From Firmicutes bacterium UBA1535 (lineage in GTDB: Bacteria > Bacillota > Clostridia > Tissierellales > Sedimentibacteraceae), in the NCBI GenBank assembly GCA_002323775.1, contig DCPV01000165.1, positions 3,795 through 13,481 on the forward strand: a DNA stretch of 9,687 nucleotides. The letters run 5' to 3'. A program made the translations under genes and the position numbers. The notes below the pieces were generated by a model. It was not told the DNA's origin and searched no databases. It worked only from the letters and a program-made list of their open reading frames with translations. Position 1 is the first letter of the stretch; each line of letters opens with the position of its first letter. This document shows positions 1 through 7,491 of the stretch, piece after piece.

Positions 1-1448
1 AGTCTGATACGCCACTTAATGTCAGATATCAATCTCATATGGATTATTTAGTTGCTAATTTAGATAATTACTACATTCCTCAGGTTGCAGATGATTATTT
101 AGATAATCATAATGTTAAGAAAACAGATGATATAATTGCAGATATTAAGTTATTTATAGACTTTAACGATGTTGAAATAATAGTGCTTCATTCGTCTGAG
201 TTCAATACTATTGAATTAAGTGGTAAATACACAATTCCTAATTATAAGTCTAGGGGACGTGTATTAGATCATGAAAAAATTGCAGAAATCGCAGATAATG
301 CTTTGATTGAGCTTGACAAAAAAGATTGGTCTGGATATAAGACATTTGTAAATTATTATACTGATTATGCAGTGAATGCCAATAATGATGTTGAATTTAA
401 AGTAACATTTCATGGCATACTTACAGACAATGATCCAACAATGACTAATAAACCACCGGTAGTAAAGGTAAACGGACCTTTTGATGTAAGTGAAATTAAA
501 GGTGGAACAAAAATAGAATTTAGTAGTGAAGGTACTACTGATGATGGTGGTTTAGAAAAATTAACATATCACTGGGATTTCGGAGATGGTGAGACAAGTA
601 CAGATGCAAATCCTACACATATTTACATGGAAGCTAATAGATTTGATGTAAAGCTAACGGTAACAGATGAGCATGGCTTGGAAAGTAGTGCAAATACATA
701 TGTAAATATAAAGGGTGAATTTATAAGATCAGAAGATGAGGATAATTATTCCTTTGAAGAAGCAAACGGACCTGTTGGAAATAATTTAAGTGTTAAAGGA
801 GTCTTAAGCTCTAATGATGTTGATACATTCTACTTCAACGTTTTAAAGACAGGAGATTTTGAGATTACTCTAACAGGAGAGGATGGAAATCCATTTATAG
901 CAACGGTACTTGTGTATGGACCTGATAGTGATACTGTAAGTAAAGGGTGGTTTGGCGAAGGAGTTGGTAATTTCAAGGGCTTGACACCAGGCAAATATTA
1001 TATACGCTTTTGGGCTGCTGCTGGCACTGTTCCTGGAAAATATACTCTACTTGTAAAAGGAGATGGAGATGTTAACACTGGCATAACAGAGGAAACAGAG
1101 CCAAACAATAGCAGGGATAAAGCAAATGGACCTATATCCAATGATGTTAACGTTGTTGGAAATCTAAAAGATATGAATGGAAACTCAAATTCAGATTGGT
1201 TTTATTTTGATGTAATAGCACCGGGAAAAGTGGATATTACAGTAACATCTACGAATGGTTTGAATTTAACTTGGGGTGTATTTAAAGAGCAAGAAAATAC
1301 CTATATAACATGGCCTAAGACAACAACGGGTGGACAATATAAAGGAGATTTTATTGCAGCTGAGCCTGCTAGATACTATATATCAGTTTGGTTCTCGCCT
1401 TCAAGTGCTGCTGAATATACTATAAATATTACCGGTCCTATAAAATAA
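1..1448 (+). CDS. Clostridial-type collagenase (peptidase M9), C-terminal part, 5' truncated by window edge
   Basis: The reading frame is open from base 3 to the TAA at 1446-1448, so the gene begins left of the window; the ATG at 39 is internal and gives the numbering used here. Residues 1-130 resemble the end of the M9B collagenase peptidase unit (helper subdomain; marks are IPQVADDYL, a KGTYT-like SGKYT and a FHG-type end at 124-126). The HExxH catalytic site would lie upstream and is not visible. Residues about 139-226 form a PKD domain with the typical YHWDFGDGE core. Two PPC/collagen-binding-like domains follow (about 234-340 and 350-467), each opening with an acidic/Asn stretch plus ANGP (235-245; 352-365), the calcium-binding linker seen in ColG/ColH. 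The order PKD-CBD-CBD is that of ColG. Expected role is a secreted collagenase anchored to collagen fibrils. Another M9 or secreted protease with the same tail is possible but less likely given the N-terminal 130 residues. A terminator follows, so it is not transcribed with opp. Confidence 0.88.
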   Translation, partial: SDTPLNVRYQSHMDYLVANLDNYYIPQVADDYLDNHNVKKTDDIIADIKLFIDFNDVEIIVLHSSEFNTIELSGKYTIPNYKSRGRVLDHEKIAEIADNALIELDKKDWSGYKTFVNYYTDYAVNANNDVEFKVTFHGILTDNDPTMTNKPPVVKVNGPFDVSEIKGGTKIEFSSEGTTDDGGLEKLTYHWDFGDGETSTDANPTHIYMEANRFDVKLTVTDEHGLESSANTYVNIKGEFIRSEDEDNYSFEEANGPVGNNLSVKGVLSSNDVDTFYFNVLKTGDFEITLTGEDGNPFIATVLVYGPDSDTVSKGWFGEGVGNFKGLTPGKYYIRFWAAAGTVPGKYTLLVKGDGDVNTGITEETEPNNSRDKANGPISNDVNVVGNLKDMNGNSNSDWFYFDVIAPGKVDITVTSTNGLNLTWGVFKEQENTYITWPKTTTGGQYKGDFIAAEPARYYISVWFSPSSAAEYTINITGPIK

Positions 1449-1520
1449 TCAGAGTGCCTTAATTTGGGACAAATGACGGTTATATTTACAATAAGTGCTT
1501 AGAAAATTACAAATATTTTT

Positions 1521-1571
1521 AAAATAAAAAATTTTATCAAAATTGTGGTTTTGATAAAATTTTTTTATTTT
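1521..1571 (+). terminator. Strong rho-independent terminator after the collagenase gene
   Basis: A near-perfect 22-bp stem (1521-1542 with 1549-1571, a single bulged T on the right arm) closes a 6-nt TTGTGG loop. The core ATCAAAA/TTTTGAT is followed by a run of seven T and further T-rich sequence. The left arm begins with A-runs, so the structure could also stop transcription arriving from the right. It lies 72 nt after the collagenase stop and separates that gene from the opp operon. Confidence 0.88.
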
Positions 1572-1586
1572 AAATCTGATAAAAAG

Positions 1587-1610
1587 AAACCCTTAAAAAG
1601 ACAAAGGTTT
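1587..1610. promoter_or_regulatory. Inverted repeat upstream of the sigma-54 promoter (candidate activator site)
   Basis: AAACCCTT (1587-1594) and AAAGGTTT (1603-1610) form an 8-bp dyad with one mismatch and an 8-nt spacer. Its centre is about 85 nt upstream of the -12 GC pair at 1684-1685. Sigma-54 promoters need an enhancer-binding protein that usually binds dyads roughly 80-150 nt upstream, so the position fits. The role is inferred; no known operator was recognised. Confidence 0.35.
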
Positions 1611-1620
1611 TCCTAGTTTT

Positions 1621-1640
1621 TTTATAAGCTCAATTATAAA
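1621..1640. promoter_or_regulatory. Second inverted repeat upstream of the opp promoter
   Basis: TTTATAA (1621-1627) and TTATAAA (1634-1640) are a perfect 7-bp dyad separated by GCTCAA. It is A/T only and sits in AT-rich DNA, so chance is a real alternative. Its position between the other dyad and the -24/-12 element could suit an activator or a DNA-bending site. Confidence 0.25.
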
Positions 1641-1670
1641 TTTTTCTTTAAAATTACAAAAAAATGATTT

Positions 1671-1686
1671 TGGCATAATAATTGCT
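1671..1686 (+). promoter_or_regulatory. Sigma-54 (RpoN, -24/-12) promoter for the opp operon
   Basis: TGGCATA (1671-1677), four bases, then TTGCT (1682-1686) matches the sigma-54 consensus TGGCACG-N4-TTGCW with the invariant GG and GC exactly 12 nt apart, and is preceded by TTT. Transcription would start near 1697, giving a leader of about 32 nt that contains the GGAGG ribosome site at 1718-1722. No comparably good -35/-10 pair was seen between 1572 and 1728. This implies the operon needs RpoN and an enhancer-binding activator, neither of which is encoded in the window. Confidence 0.72.
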
Positions 1687-1728
1687 TCATATATTTGAGT
1701 AATTTAAAACTTATATTGGAGGAATTTT

Positions 1729-2655
1729 ATGTCAAAATTTATTTTGAAAAGACTGGGTTTAGCAGTACTTTCACTGCTTATAATAACTACATTGTCATTC
1801 TTTATTATAAGCATGAAACCAGGTGATCCAATCATTGCAAAGATTCAAAAATTGCCTGAATCAGCAAAGATAAATATCGAGAAAAAATATGGTCTTGATA
1901 AACCGATGTATGTCAGATATCTTACCTACATGAAAAATTTATTAACTAAATTTGAATTAGGTCCATCAATTGTTTATGATGGGAGGAATGTTAATAGTCT
2001 GTTAAAAACTTCTGCAATAGTTTCAGCTAAAATCGGTGGACTTGCTATAATCGTACAGGTAGTATTTGGTGTGATTTTTGGTATGCTAAGTGGTCTTGCC
2101 AGGGGGAAAACGCTAGATAGACTTATAACAGTTATAACTGTTTTGTCAATATGTGTACCTGGATTTGTATTCTGTTCATTATTACAGTATTTCATTGCTT
2201 TTAAGTTTAAATTAGCACCACTGTATGGATGGGGCAAGTGGCAACATTTTATTCTACCGTTGGCTGCATATGCAATACCTGGTATTGCTGGGTATGCTAA
2301 GTACATGAGAAATAGCACTATTCAGGTTTTAAGTGAAGATTATATTGAAACTGCTAGAGCAAAGGGAGTTGGTAGAACGAGATTAATTTTTAAGCATGTT
2401 TTTAGAAATGCAGTTTTACCAATAGCTACTATGGTTCCAGTTGCAATTGGCGGCATCTTTGGCGGAGCAATGGTCATAGAGAAATTTTTCTCTATACCAG
2501 GATTTGGACAACATTATGTAAAGGCTGTATCTGACACTGATTCAATGATGATTTTAGGTATGACCGTATTTTTCGCATTTACATATATTGTATCTTTGTT
2601 CTTTGTTGATGTTTTATATGGATTAATTGATCCAAGAATAAGAATAGCAGATTAG
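1729..2655 (+). CDS. oppB: Oligopeptide ABC transporter permease OppB/DppB
   Basis: First of two transmembrane subunits of a peptide importer; it forms the membrane channel with OppC. At 308 aa it has normal family length. It opens with the typical DppB/OppB start, a basic stretch and first membrane helix (about 9-29) followed by PGDP. Further hydrophobic segments lie near 101-125, 131-157, 173-190, 228-250 and 273-297. The cytoplasmic EAA loop that docks on the ATPases is at about 206-231 (IETARAKGVGRTRLIFKH). The conserved FSIPGFG follows at 254-260 and the protein ends in the usual LIDPRIR. GGAGG lies 6 nt before the ATG. It heads the five-gene operon behind the sigma-54 element. Opp, Dpp and App permeases cannot be told apart by sequence alone, so peptide length preference is open. 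Confidence 0.93.
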   Translation: MSKFILKRLGLAVLSLLIITTLSFFIISMKPGDPIIAKIQKLPESAKINIEKKYGLDKPMYVRYLTYMKNLLTKFELGPSIVYDGRNVNSLLKTSAIVSAKIGGLAIIVQVVFGVIFGMLSGLARGKTLDRLITVITVLSICVPGFVFCSLLQYFIAFKFKLAPLYGWGKWQHFILPLAAYAIPGIAGYAKYMRNSTIQVLSEDYIETARAKGVGRTRLIFKHVFRNAVLPIATMVPVAIGGIFGGAMVIEKFFSIPGFGQHYVKAVSDTDSMMILGMTVFFAFTYIVSLFFVDVLYGLIDPRIRIAD

Positions 2656-2673
2656 TGCGATGGGAGGACAATA

Positions 2674-3627
2674 ATGAGTGAGAGAATTTTGGATAGTAAT
2701 ATGGAAAATGAAATCGTACTAACTGACGAGCTGTGTGAGGTAATAGGCACAAGAGGTATAGACGCTGAAAAAATAAGCAAACCAAGCTTAACATTTTGGC
2801 AGGATGTATGGAGAAGATTCAAGGTAAACCCTTTGGCAATGATCGGATTAGGTATAATTTCTATTGTTTTATTGCTGGTTATTTTTGGACCAACTATGAC
2901 AGGCAAAAATTATGAATTTATAAATTATGAGGTAAGAAATCTAGCTCCCAACTCAGAATATTGGTTTGGTACTGATGAGATGGGGAGAGATATATTTACT
3001 AGAGTATGTGTAGGTGGACGAATTTCTATTATCATAGGATTTACATGTACCTTAGTAAGCTTTATAATAGGGACATTTTTTGGGGGATTAGCTGGATTTT
3101 TAGGTGGCAAAATTGATGATATAATAATGAGGATGGTTGAAATTATCGGCAGTATTCCTTATTTGGTGCTGGTTATTATATTATCGTTTTTACTCGGACG
3201 TTCTATCCCTTCACTAGTGTTTGCAATGACGCTTACAGCATGGACGGGTACAACTAGGATTGTAAGAGGACAAATATTGCAGATAAAAAATCAAGATTTT
3301 GTTGCCGCAGCTAGAGCATTAGGAGCTAATACCGGAAGAATAATTTTAAAGCACTTGTTACCAAACACATTAGGCGTCATAATGGTAAACATTACCATGT
3401 CGGTGCCTGGGTTTATATTTTCAGAGTCGTTTTTAAGCTATATAGGGCTTGGAGTTCGACCTCCGGGAACAAGCTGGGGTGCATTGGCTTCGTTGTATCA
3501 AAGCCAGCTGATGTTTCATCCGCATCAATTGTTTTTTCCAAGTGCATTAATAATTCTCACAGTTTTATCATTTCATTTGGTAGGTGATGGCTTAACAGAT
3601 GCACTTGATCCAAAACTAAGGAGGTAA
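2674..3627 (+). CDS. oppC: Oligopeptide ABC transporter permease OppC/DppC
   Basis: Second transmembrane subunit, 317 aa, partner of OppB. A soluble N-terminal arm (1-50) holding the family's FW..VWRRFKVNPLA segment is followed by the first helix (about 54-72). The periplasm-side signature FGTDEMGRDIFTR is at 98-110, with four to five further helices at about 117-143, 160-175, 180-190, 233-250 and 287-303. The EAA loop is at about 207-232 (DFVAAARALGANTGRIILKH), then SYIGLGVRPP..SWG, and the C terminus is the characteristic GDGLTDALDPKLRR. The start is supported by GGGAGG at 2662-2667, 6 nt before the ATG. The gap to oppB is 18 nt, so co-transcription is nearly certain. Confidence 0.93.
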   Translation: MSERILDSNMENEIVLTDELCEVIGTRGIDAEKISKPSLTFWQDVWRRFKVNPLAMIGLGIISIVLLLVIFGPTMTGKNYEFINYEVRNLAPNSEYWFGTDEMGRDIFTRVCVGGRISIIIGFTCTLVSFIIGTFFGGLAGFLGGKIDDIIMRMVEIIGSIPYLVLVIILSFLLGRSIPSLVFAMTLTAWTGTTRIVRGQILQIKNQDFVAAARALGANTGRIILKHLLPNTLGVIMVNITMSVPGFIFSESFLSYIGLGVRPPGTSWGALASLYQSQLMFHPHQLFFPSALIILTVLSFHLVGDGLTDALDPKLRR

Positions 3628-3631
3628 TGAT

Positions 3632-4636
3632 ATGAATAATAAAATACTAGAGGTAAAAAATCTTAGCGTATCATTTAAAACATATGCGGGTACTGTTCAG
3701 GCGGTTAGAGGTATCAGTTTTGATTTAGATAAGGGTGAAACATTGGCGATAGTCGGAGAATCTGGCTGCGGTAAAACGGTTACAGCTAAGTCAATAATCA
3801 GAATATTGTCGCCATACAACTCAAGCGTAGATGAAAAGTCGGAAGTAATTCTAAATGGTAAAAATATATTTAAAATAAGTGAAAAAGAAATGATGAAGGT
3901 TCGTGGGAATGAAATATCGATGATATTCCAAGATCCTATGACATCGTTAAATCCTACTATGAAAATAGGCGATCAGATCGCCGAGGGGATGAGGCTTCAT
4001 ACTAAAAAGACAAAATCTGAAATTAGAGAAAATGTACTTGAGTTATTAGATTTAGTAAAGATTCCTAATCCTGAGCTTAGAATAAAACAATATCCACATG
4101 AGTTTTCGGGTGGTATGAGACAAAGAGCGGTTATCGCTATAGCACTTGCCTGTGTTCCTGAGATATTGATTGCTGATGAACCTACAACAGCTCTTGATGT
4201 AACTATTCAAGCTCAGATTATGGAGCTAATGGGAGATATTAAGAAAAAATTAAATACATCAATTATGCTGGTAACTCACGACTTAGGGGTGGTTGCCGCA
4301 CATGCTGACAAAATACAGGTAATGTATGCTGGAAAGATAGTTGAAAAAGGAACAGTTAATGAAATTTTCTACAATCCTAAACATCCATATACTATGGCCT
4401 TACTTAAATCAGTGCCAACACTAGAAATGAAAAATAAACAGAATCTATACTCATTGCTTGGAACGCCACCGGATTTGACTAATCCTCCAGCGGGATGTCC
4501 TTTTGCAGCTAGATGTGAATATGGCATGAGAGTTTGCAGAACAAATGAGTCGAAAGTATATAAATTTAGTGATACTCATGAAGCACAGTGCTGGTTGTTA
4601 CATGAAAGATTTCAAAATGCTGCAAAGGAGGCTTAG
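3632..4636 (+). CDS. oppD: Oligopeptide ABC transporter ATP-binding protein OppD
   Basis: One of two cytoplasmic ATPases that power peptide import. All ABC motifs are intact: Walker A GESGCGKT (42-49), Q-loop Q100 in IFQDPMTSLNP, signature FSGGMRQR (158-165), Walker B ILIADE (178-183), D-loop ALD (187-189) and switch histidine H216 in THDLG. The C-terminal oligopeptide (HPY) region begins at HPYT (251-254) and contains four cysteines, C289, C295, C302 and C320, in the spacing known from OppD/DppD proteins that bind an iron-sulfur cluster. The ribosome site AAGGAGG overlaps the last codons of oppC, 4 nt before this gene, which suggests translational coupling. At 334 aa it is of normal length. 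D versus F is assigned from the order and from family features. Confidence 0.92.
   Translation: MNNKILEVKNLSVSFKTYAGTVQAVRGISFDLDKGETLAIVGESGCGKTVTAKSIIRILSPYNSSVDEKSEVILNGKNIFKISEKEMMKVRGNEISMIFQDPMTSLNPTMKIGDQIAEGMRLHTKKTKSEIRENVLELLDLVKIPNPELRIKQYPHEFSGGMRQRAVIAIALACVPEILIADEPTTALDVTIQAQIMELMGDIKKKLNTSIMLVTHDLGVVAAHADKIQVMYAGKIVEKGTVNEIFYNPKHPYTMALLKSVPTLEMKNKQNLYSLLGTPPDLTNPPAGCPFAARCEYGMRVCRTNESKVYKFSDTHEAQCWLLHERFQNAAKEA
4624..4631 (+). promoter_or_regulatory. Ribosome binding site deciding the oppF start
   Basis: AAAGGAGG lies inside the last codons of oppD. It is 4 nt before a GTG (4636) that overlaps the oppD stop by one base, and 7 nt before the ATG at 4639. The 7-nt spacing and the ATG codon favour 4639 as the true start. 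Either choice means translation of oppF is coupled to that of oppD. Confidence 0.7.
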
Positions 4637-4638
4637 TG

Positions 4639-5607
4639 ATGGCAGAAAATAAAGAGGTTCTTATACAGGTAAAAGATTTAAAAAAGCACTTTAAGGTTGG
4701 TAAAAGAGCAATTTTAAAAGCTGTTGATGGAATAAACTTTGATATTTACAAGGGTGAAACCTTAGGACTTGTTGGAGAGTCTGGATGCGGAAAAACCACT
4801 TGCGGAAAAACTATTATGGGATTATACCCTGCTACATCAGGAGAAATAATATACGATGGTGTAAATATCAACAAAATAAATAAAAAAGAAAGATATGAGT
4901 TTACTAGACGTGCACAAATTATTTTTCAAGACCCATATTCATCATTAAATCCAAGGATGACCGTTGGAGATATAATAGGTGAAGGTATAGATATACATAA
5001 ATTATATAGTGGAAAGGCTAGAACTGATAGGATATATGAGTTGCTCAATATTATAGGACTAAATGCAGAACATGCTTCAAGGTTTCCTCATGAGTTCTCC
5101 GGTGGTCAAAGACAAAGAATTGGAATTGCCAGAGCTTTAGCGATAGAGCCAGACTTTATAGTTTGTGATGAGCCGATTTCTGCTTTGGATGTGTCTATAC
5201 AGGCTCAGATTGTTAATTTACTTATCAAACTTCAAAAGGATTTAGGTTTGACATATTTGTTTATAGCACATGATTTATCTATGGTTAAGCATATATCAGA
5301 CAGAGTTGGGGTAATGTATCTTGGGAACATGGTAGAACTCGCAAAAAGCTCAGAAATATATGAGAATCCTTTACATCCATATACGAAAGCGCTTATGTCA
5401 GCTATTCCGATACCTGATCCTAATGTGGAGAAGGAGAAGAAACGTGTAGTTATAGATGGTGAGATACCAAGTCCTATTAATCCAAAGCCCGGATGTAGGT
5501 TCGCTGGTAGATGTAGGGGAGTAATGGACATATGCAAGAAAGAGATGCCACAGCTAATAGAAGCAGAACCTGGGCATTTTGTAGCATGTCATTTGATGAA
5601 CAAATAA
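4639..5607 (+). CDS. oppF: Oligopeptide ABC transporter ATP-binding protein OppF
   Basis: Second ATPase of the importer, 322 aa from the ATG at 4639 (323 if the GTG at 4636 is used). Counting from the ATG: Walker A GESGCGKT (46-53), Q-loop in IFQDPYSSLNPRMTV, signature FSGGQRQR (153-160), Walker B FIVCDE (173-178), SALDVS D-loop and switch histidine H211 in AHDLSMV. The VCDEPISALDVS and LNPRMTVG forms are typical of OppF rather than OppD. The C-terminal HPY region has C286, C292, C299 and C317, the same four-cysteine pattern as the OppD here. The start lies 2 nt past the oppD stop. After the stop there are 74 nt with a hairpin before oppA. Confidence 0.92.
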   Translation: MAENKEVLIQVKDLKKHFKVGKRAILKAVDGINFDIYKGETLGLVGESGCGKTTCGKTIMGLYPATSGEIIYDGVNINKINKKERYEFTRRAQIIFQDPYSSLNPRMTVGDIIGEGIDIHKLYSGKARTDRIYELLNIIGLNAEHASRFPHEFSGGQRQRIGIARALAIEPDFIVCDEPISALDVSIQAQIVNLLIKLQKDLGLTYLFIAHDLSMVKHISDRVGVMYLGNMVELAKSSEIYENPLHPYTKALMSAIPIPDPNVEKEKKRVVIDGEIPSPINPKPGCRFAGRCRGVMDICKKEMPQLIEAEPGHFVACHLMNK

Positions 5608-5615
5608 TTTTATTG

Positions 5616-5639
5616 ATATTTAGGCAAAGGCCTTAATAT
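5616..5639 (+). other. Intercistronic hairpin between oppF and oppA
   Basis: ATATTTAGGC (5616-5625) and GCCTTAATAT (5630-5639) pair over 10 bp with one mismatch around an AAAG loop. No T-run follows, so it does not look like a terminator. Hairpins at this place in binding-protein operons can protect or mark the processed oppA message, letting more binding protein be made than membrane subunits. That role is inference. A weak promoter-like pair (TTGATA 5613, TATAAA 5637, 18-nt spacer) overlaps it. Confidence 0.45.
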
Positions 5640-5681
5640 AAAAATACATTAATGTTTTAAAATTAGGAGGAATTAGAGTTT

Positions 5682-7427
5682 ATGAAAGCAAAAAAGATAG
5701 TATGTTTTTTATTAGCACTGGTAATGATGTTTTCAGTAGTAGGATGTGCCAAGGACAACGCACCGGTAGATAATAAAACAGATGAAACAAAAAAAGACGA
5801 AACGAAGAAAGATGAAACAAAAAAAGATGAGGTAAAATTATCAGATAAACAAGAATTAATTATATCAACAGGCTCGGATGTTTTGACTATGGATCCTTCA
5901 ATGTCAGGTACTATACCGGACTGGGCTGGGCAAGCCTTAGTATATGAAAACCTAGTTACACTAAAATCAAATGAAACAAATGGTTCAACTATTGTACCGG
6001 GTGTTGCTAAAGAGTGGAAGGTAAGTAATGATGGATTAACTTATACTTTCTATTTTAGAGATGATGCTAAGTGGGCTGATGGTGTTCCTGTAACAGCAAA
6101 AGATTTTGAATATACTTGGAGAAGAACATTTGATAAAAACGCTGGTGCTGCTTATACATGGATGGTAGAAGATATAATAAAAAATGGTAAGAAAGTTTAT
6201 GCAGGAGAATTACCACTTGAAGATTTAGGCGTTAAGGCATTAGATGATAAAACGCTTGAAATTACACTAGAGAAGCCATCACCATTCTTCTTGCAATTTG
6301 CTGCCTTCCCTACGTATTGTCCAGTTAGAGAAGATTTGATTGCTAAATTTGGTACTGAGTATGGCTCAAGCCCTGAAAAAACAGTAGGAAATGGTGCTTT
6401 TATATTAAAATCATGGAATCCTGGTTCAAGTTATGTATATGAAAAGAATGAAAATTATTGGAATAAAAATGAAGTATACTTAACTAAAGTAACTAGACAG
6501 ATTATAACTGAGACAAATACAGTAGCTCAAGCTTTATTATCTAATGAAGTTGATATTGCCGGAATGGATAAACCTGAATGGAATGATAAAATTGATGCAA
6601 CTGGTATTTACAATGTAACTGAATTGCCTGGTTCTGGTATAGAAAACTTCATATTCAACTGTGCAGATTCTATATTAAAAAATCAAAAAATAAGATTAGC
6701 GCTTTCACTTGCATATGATAGAGAAGCTTTTAACAGAGATATACTTGATGGAAAGTCGTTGGCTTTATATTCTATGGTTCCATCTGTAATAGCTGTAGGT
6801 AATTTAAACTATACAACAGCTGTTAATCATGAAAATGAATATATTAAAGTTTTAAAAGAAAAGAATGATCCAAAACAATTGTTATTAGAAGGAATGAAGG
6901 AATTAGGTTTAGGTGATGATCCATCTAAGCTTGAAATCCACTATATGACAAGAGGAGTATCAGAGTGGAGTAAAAAAGCTGCTGAGTATATGAAACAACA
7001 AATGGAAGCTGCTTTAGGAATCAATTTTATAATTGATATGACTGAGTGGAACATCATGTATGACTTGATGAAGGCTGGAAATTATCAAATAGCTCAAGGT
7101 GGTTGGGGTGCTGACTATGATGATCCAAGTACATTCTTAGACAATTACCACTACAAAACAGGATATTATAATGAGAAACAAGTGTTCTGGACAGATGCAA
7201 AAGCGCAAGAATATGCGAAGTTAATAGATGATGCTAAGGCTGCTACTGATGATCAAGAAAGAGCTAATTTATATGTTCAAGCTGAAAAGATATTGCTTGA
7301 AGAAGCTCCAGTATCTCCTCATTATACAGGTAAATCAAGAACATTAGTTGGAAAATATGTTGATGGATATTATCCAAATCCATTTGTTTACCAAAACTAT
7401 GTTGGAGTTAAGATTTTAGCTAAATAA
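5682..7427 (+). CDS. oppA: Oligopeptide-binding lipoprotein OppA (SBP family 5)
   Basis: Extracellular receptor that captures peptides and hands them to OppBC. A lipoprotein signal peptide covers residues 1-21: basic MKAKK, hydrophobic core, lipobox VVGC with C22 as the lipidated residue. A charged linker (about 23-55) with TKKDE repeats follows, then the SBP_bac_5 fold. The family signature is at about 105-147 (VAKEWKVSNDGLTYTFYFRD, then WADG and KDFEYTWRR). The end has the usual DYDDP (about 483-487) and late ILLEEAPVSP segment. Length 581 aa is normal for OppA-type proteins. AGGAGG lies 11 nt before the ATG, slightly long. It is last in the operon, as in several Firmicute opp operons. Given the neighbours, collagen-derived Pro/Hyp peptides are a plausible ligand, but specificity cannot be read from the sequence. 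Confidence 0.93.
   Translation: MKAKKIVCFLLALVMMFSVVGCAKDNAPVDNKTDETKKDETKKDETKKDEVKLSDKQELIISTGSDVLTMDPSMSGTIPDWAGQALVYENLVTLKSNETNGSTIVPGVAKEWKVSNDGLTYTFYFRDDAKWADGVPVTAKDFEYTWRRTFDKNAGAAYTWMVEDIIKNGKKVYAGELPLEDLGVKALDDKTLEITLEKPSPFFLQFAAFPTYCPVREDLIAKFGTEYGSSPEKTVGNGAFILKSWNPGSSYVYEKNENYWNKNEVYLTKVTRQIITETNTVAQALLSNEVDIAGMDKPEWNDKIDATGIYNVTELPGSGIENFIFNCADSILKNQKIRLALSLAYDREAFNRDILDGKSLALYSMVPSVIAVGNLNYTTAVNHENEYIKVLKEKNDPKQLLLEGMKELGLGDDPSKLEIHYMTRGVSEWSKKAAEYMKQQMEAALGINFIIDMTEWNIMYDLMKAGNYQIAQGGWGADYDDPSTFLDNYHYKTGYYNEKQVFWTDAKAQEYAKLIDDAKAATDDQERANLYVQAEKILLEEAPVSPHYTGKSRTLVGKYVDGYYPNPFVYQNYVGVKILAK
5781..5830 (+). repeat. 15-bp tandem repeat coding the OppA linker
   Basis: Three copies of a 15-nt unit coding DETKK (5781-5795, 5796-5810, 5811-5825), then the start of a fourth. 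Copies 1 and 3 are identical (GATGAAACAAAAAAA); copy 2 differs only at three silent third positions. It codes a charged, flexible spacer between the lipid anchor and the binding fold. Copy number may vary between strains. Confidence 0.85.
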
Positions 7428-7450
7428 AATTATTTTTAAATAGCTTAGCT

Positions 7451-7491
7451 TGAATATAAAGTCCCTCCATAATTAAAAGATTTTATATTCA
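7451..7491 (+). other. Upstream hairpin after oppA
   Basis: TGAATATAAA (7451-7460) pairs perfectly with TTTATATTCA (7482-7491), a 10-bp AT-rich stem with a 21-nt loop. The loop contains CCCTC (7463-7467), which could instead pair with GAGGG (7492-7496) in the left arm of the next hairpin. It starts 23 nt after the oppA stop. It may simply stabilise the 3' end of the opp message. Confidence 0.45.

Noticed and set aside
39..41. ATG as the start of a stand-alone secreted PKD/PPC protein
   Set aside because: The frame stays open to the left edge, the upstream residues continue the collagenase-like sequence, and there is no ribosome site or signal peptide.
2579..3110. Minus-strand open frames opposite oppB and oppC (2579-2794, 2652-2906, 2925-3110), and a similar one at 1974-2318
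   Set aside because: They are antisense shadows of well-supported permease genes, with no ribosome site or recognisable domain.
5232..5537. Minus-strand open frame of 101 codons opposite oppF
   Set aside because: It overlaps the conserved ATPase and HPY region of oppF and resembles no known protein.
5613..5642. Separate sigma-A promoter for oppA (TTGATA-N18-TATAAA)
   Set aside because: The spacing is long and the elements overlap the hairpin; in such AT-rich DNA this match is weak, so it is only mentioned with the hairpin.
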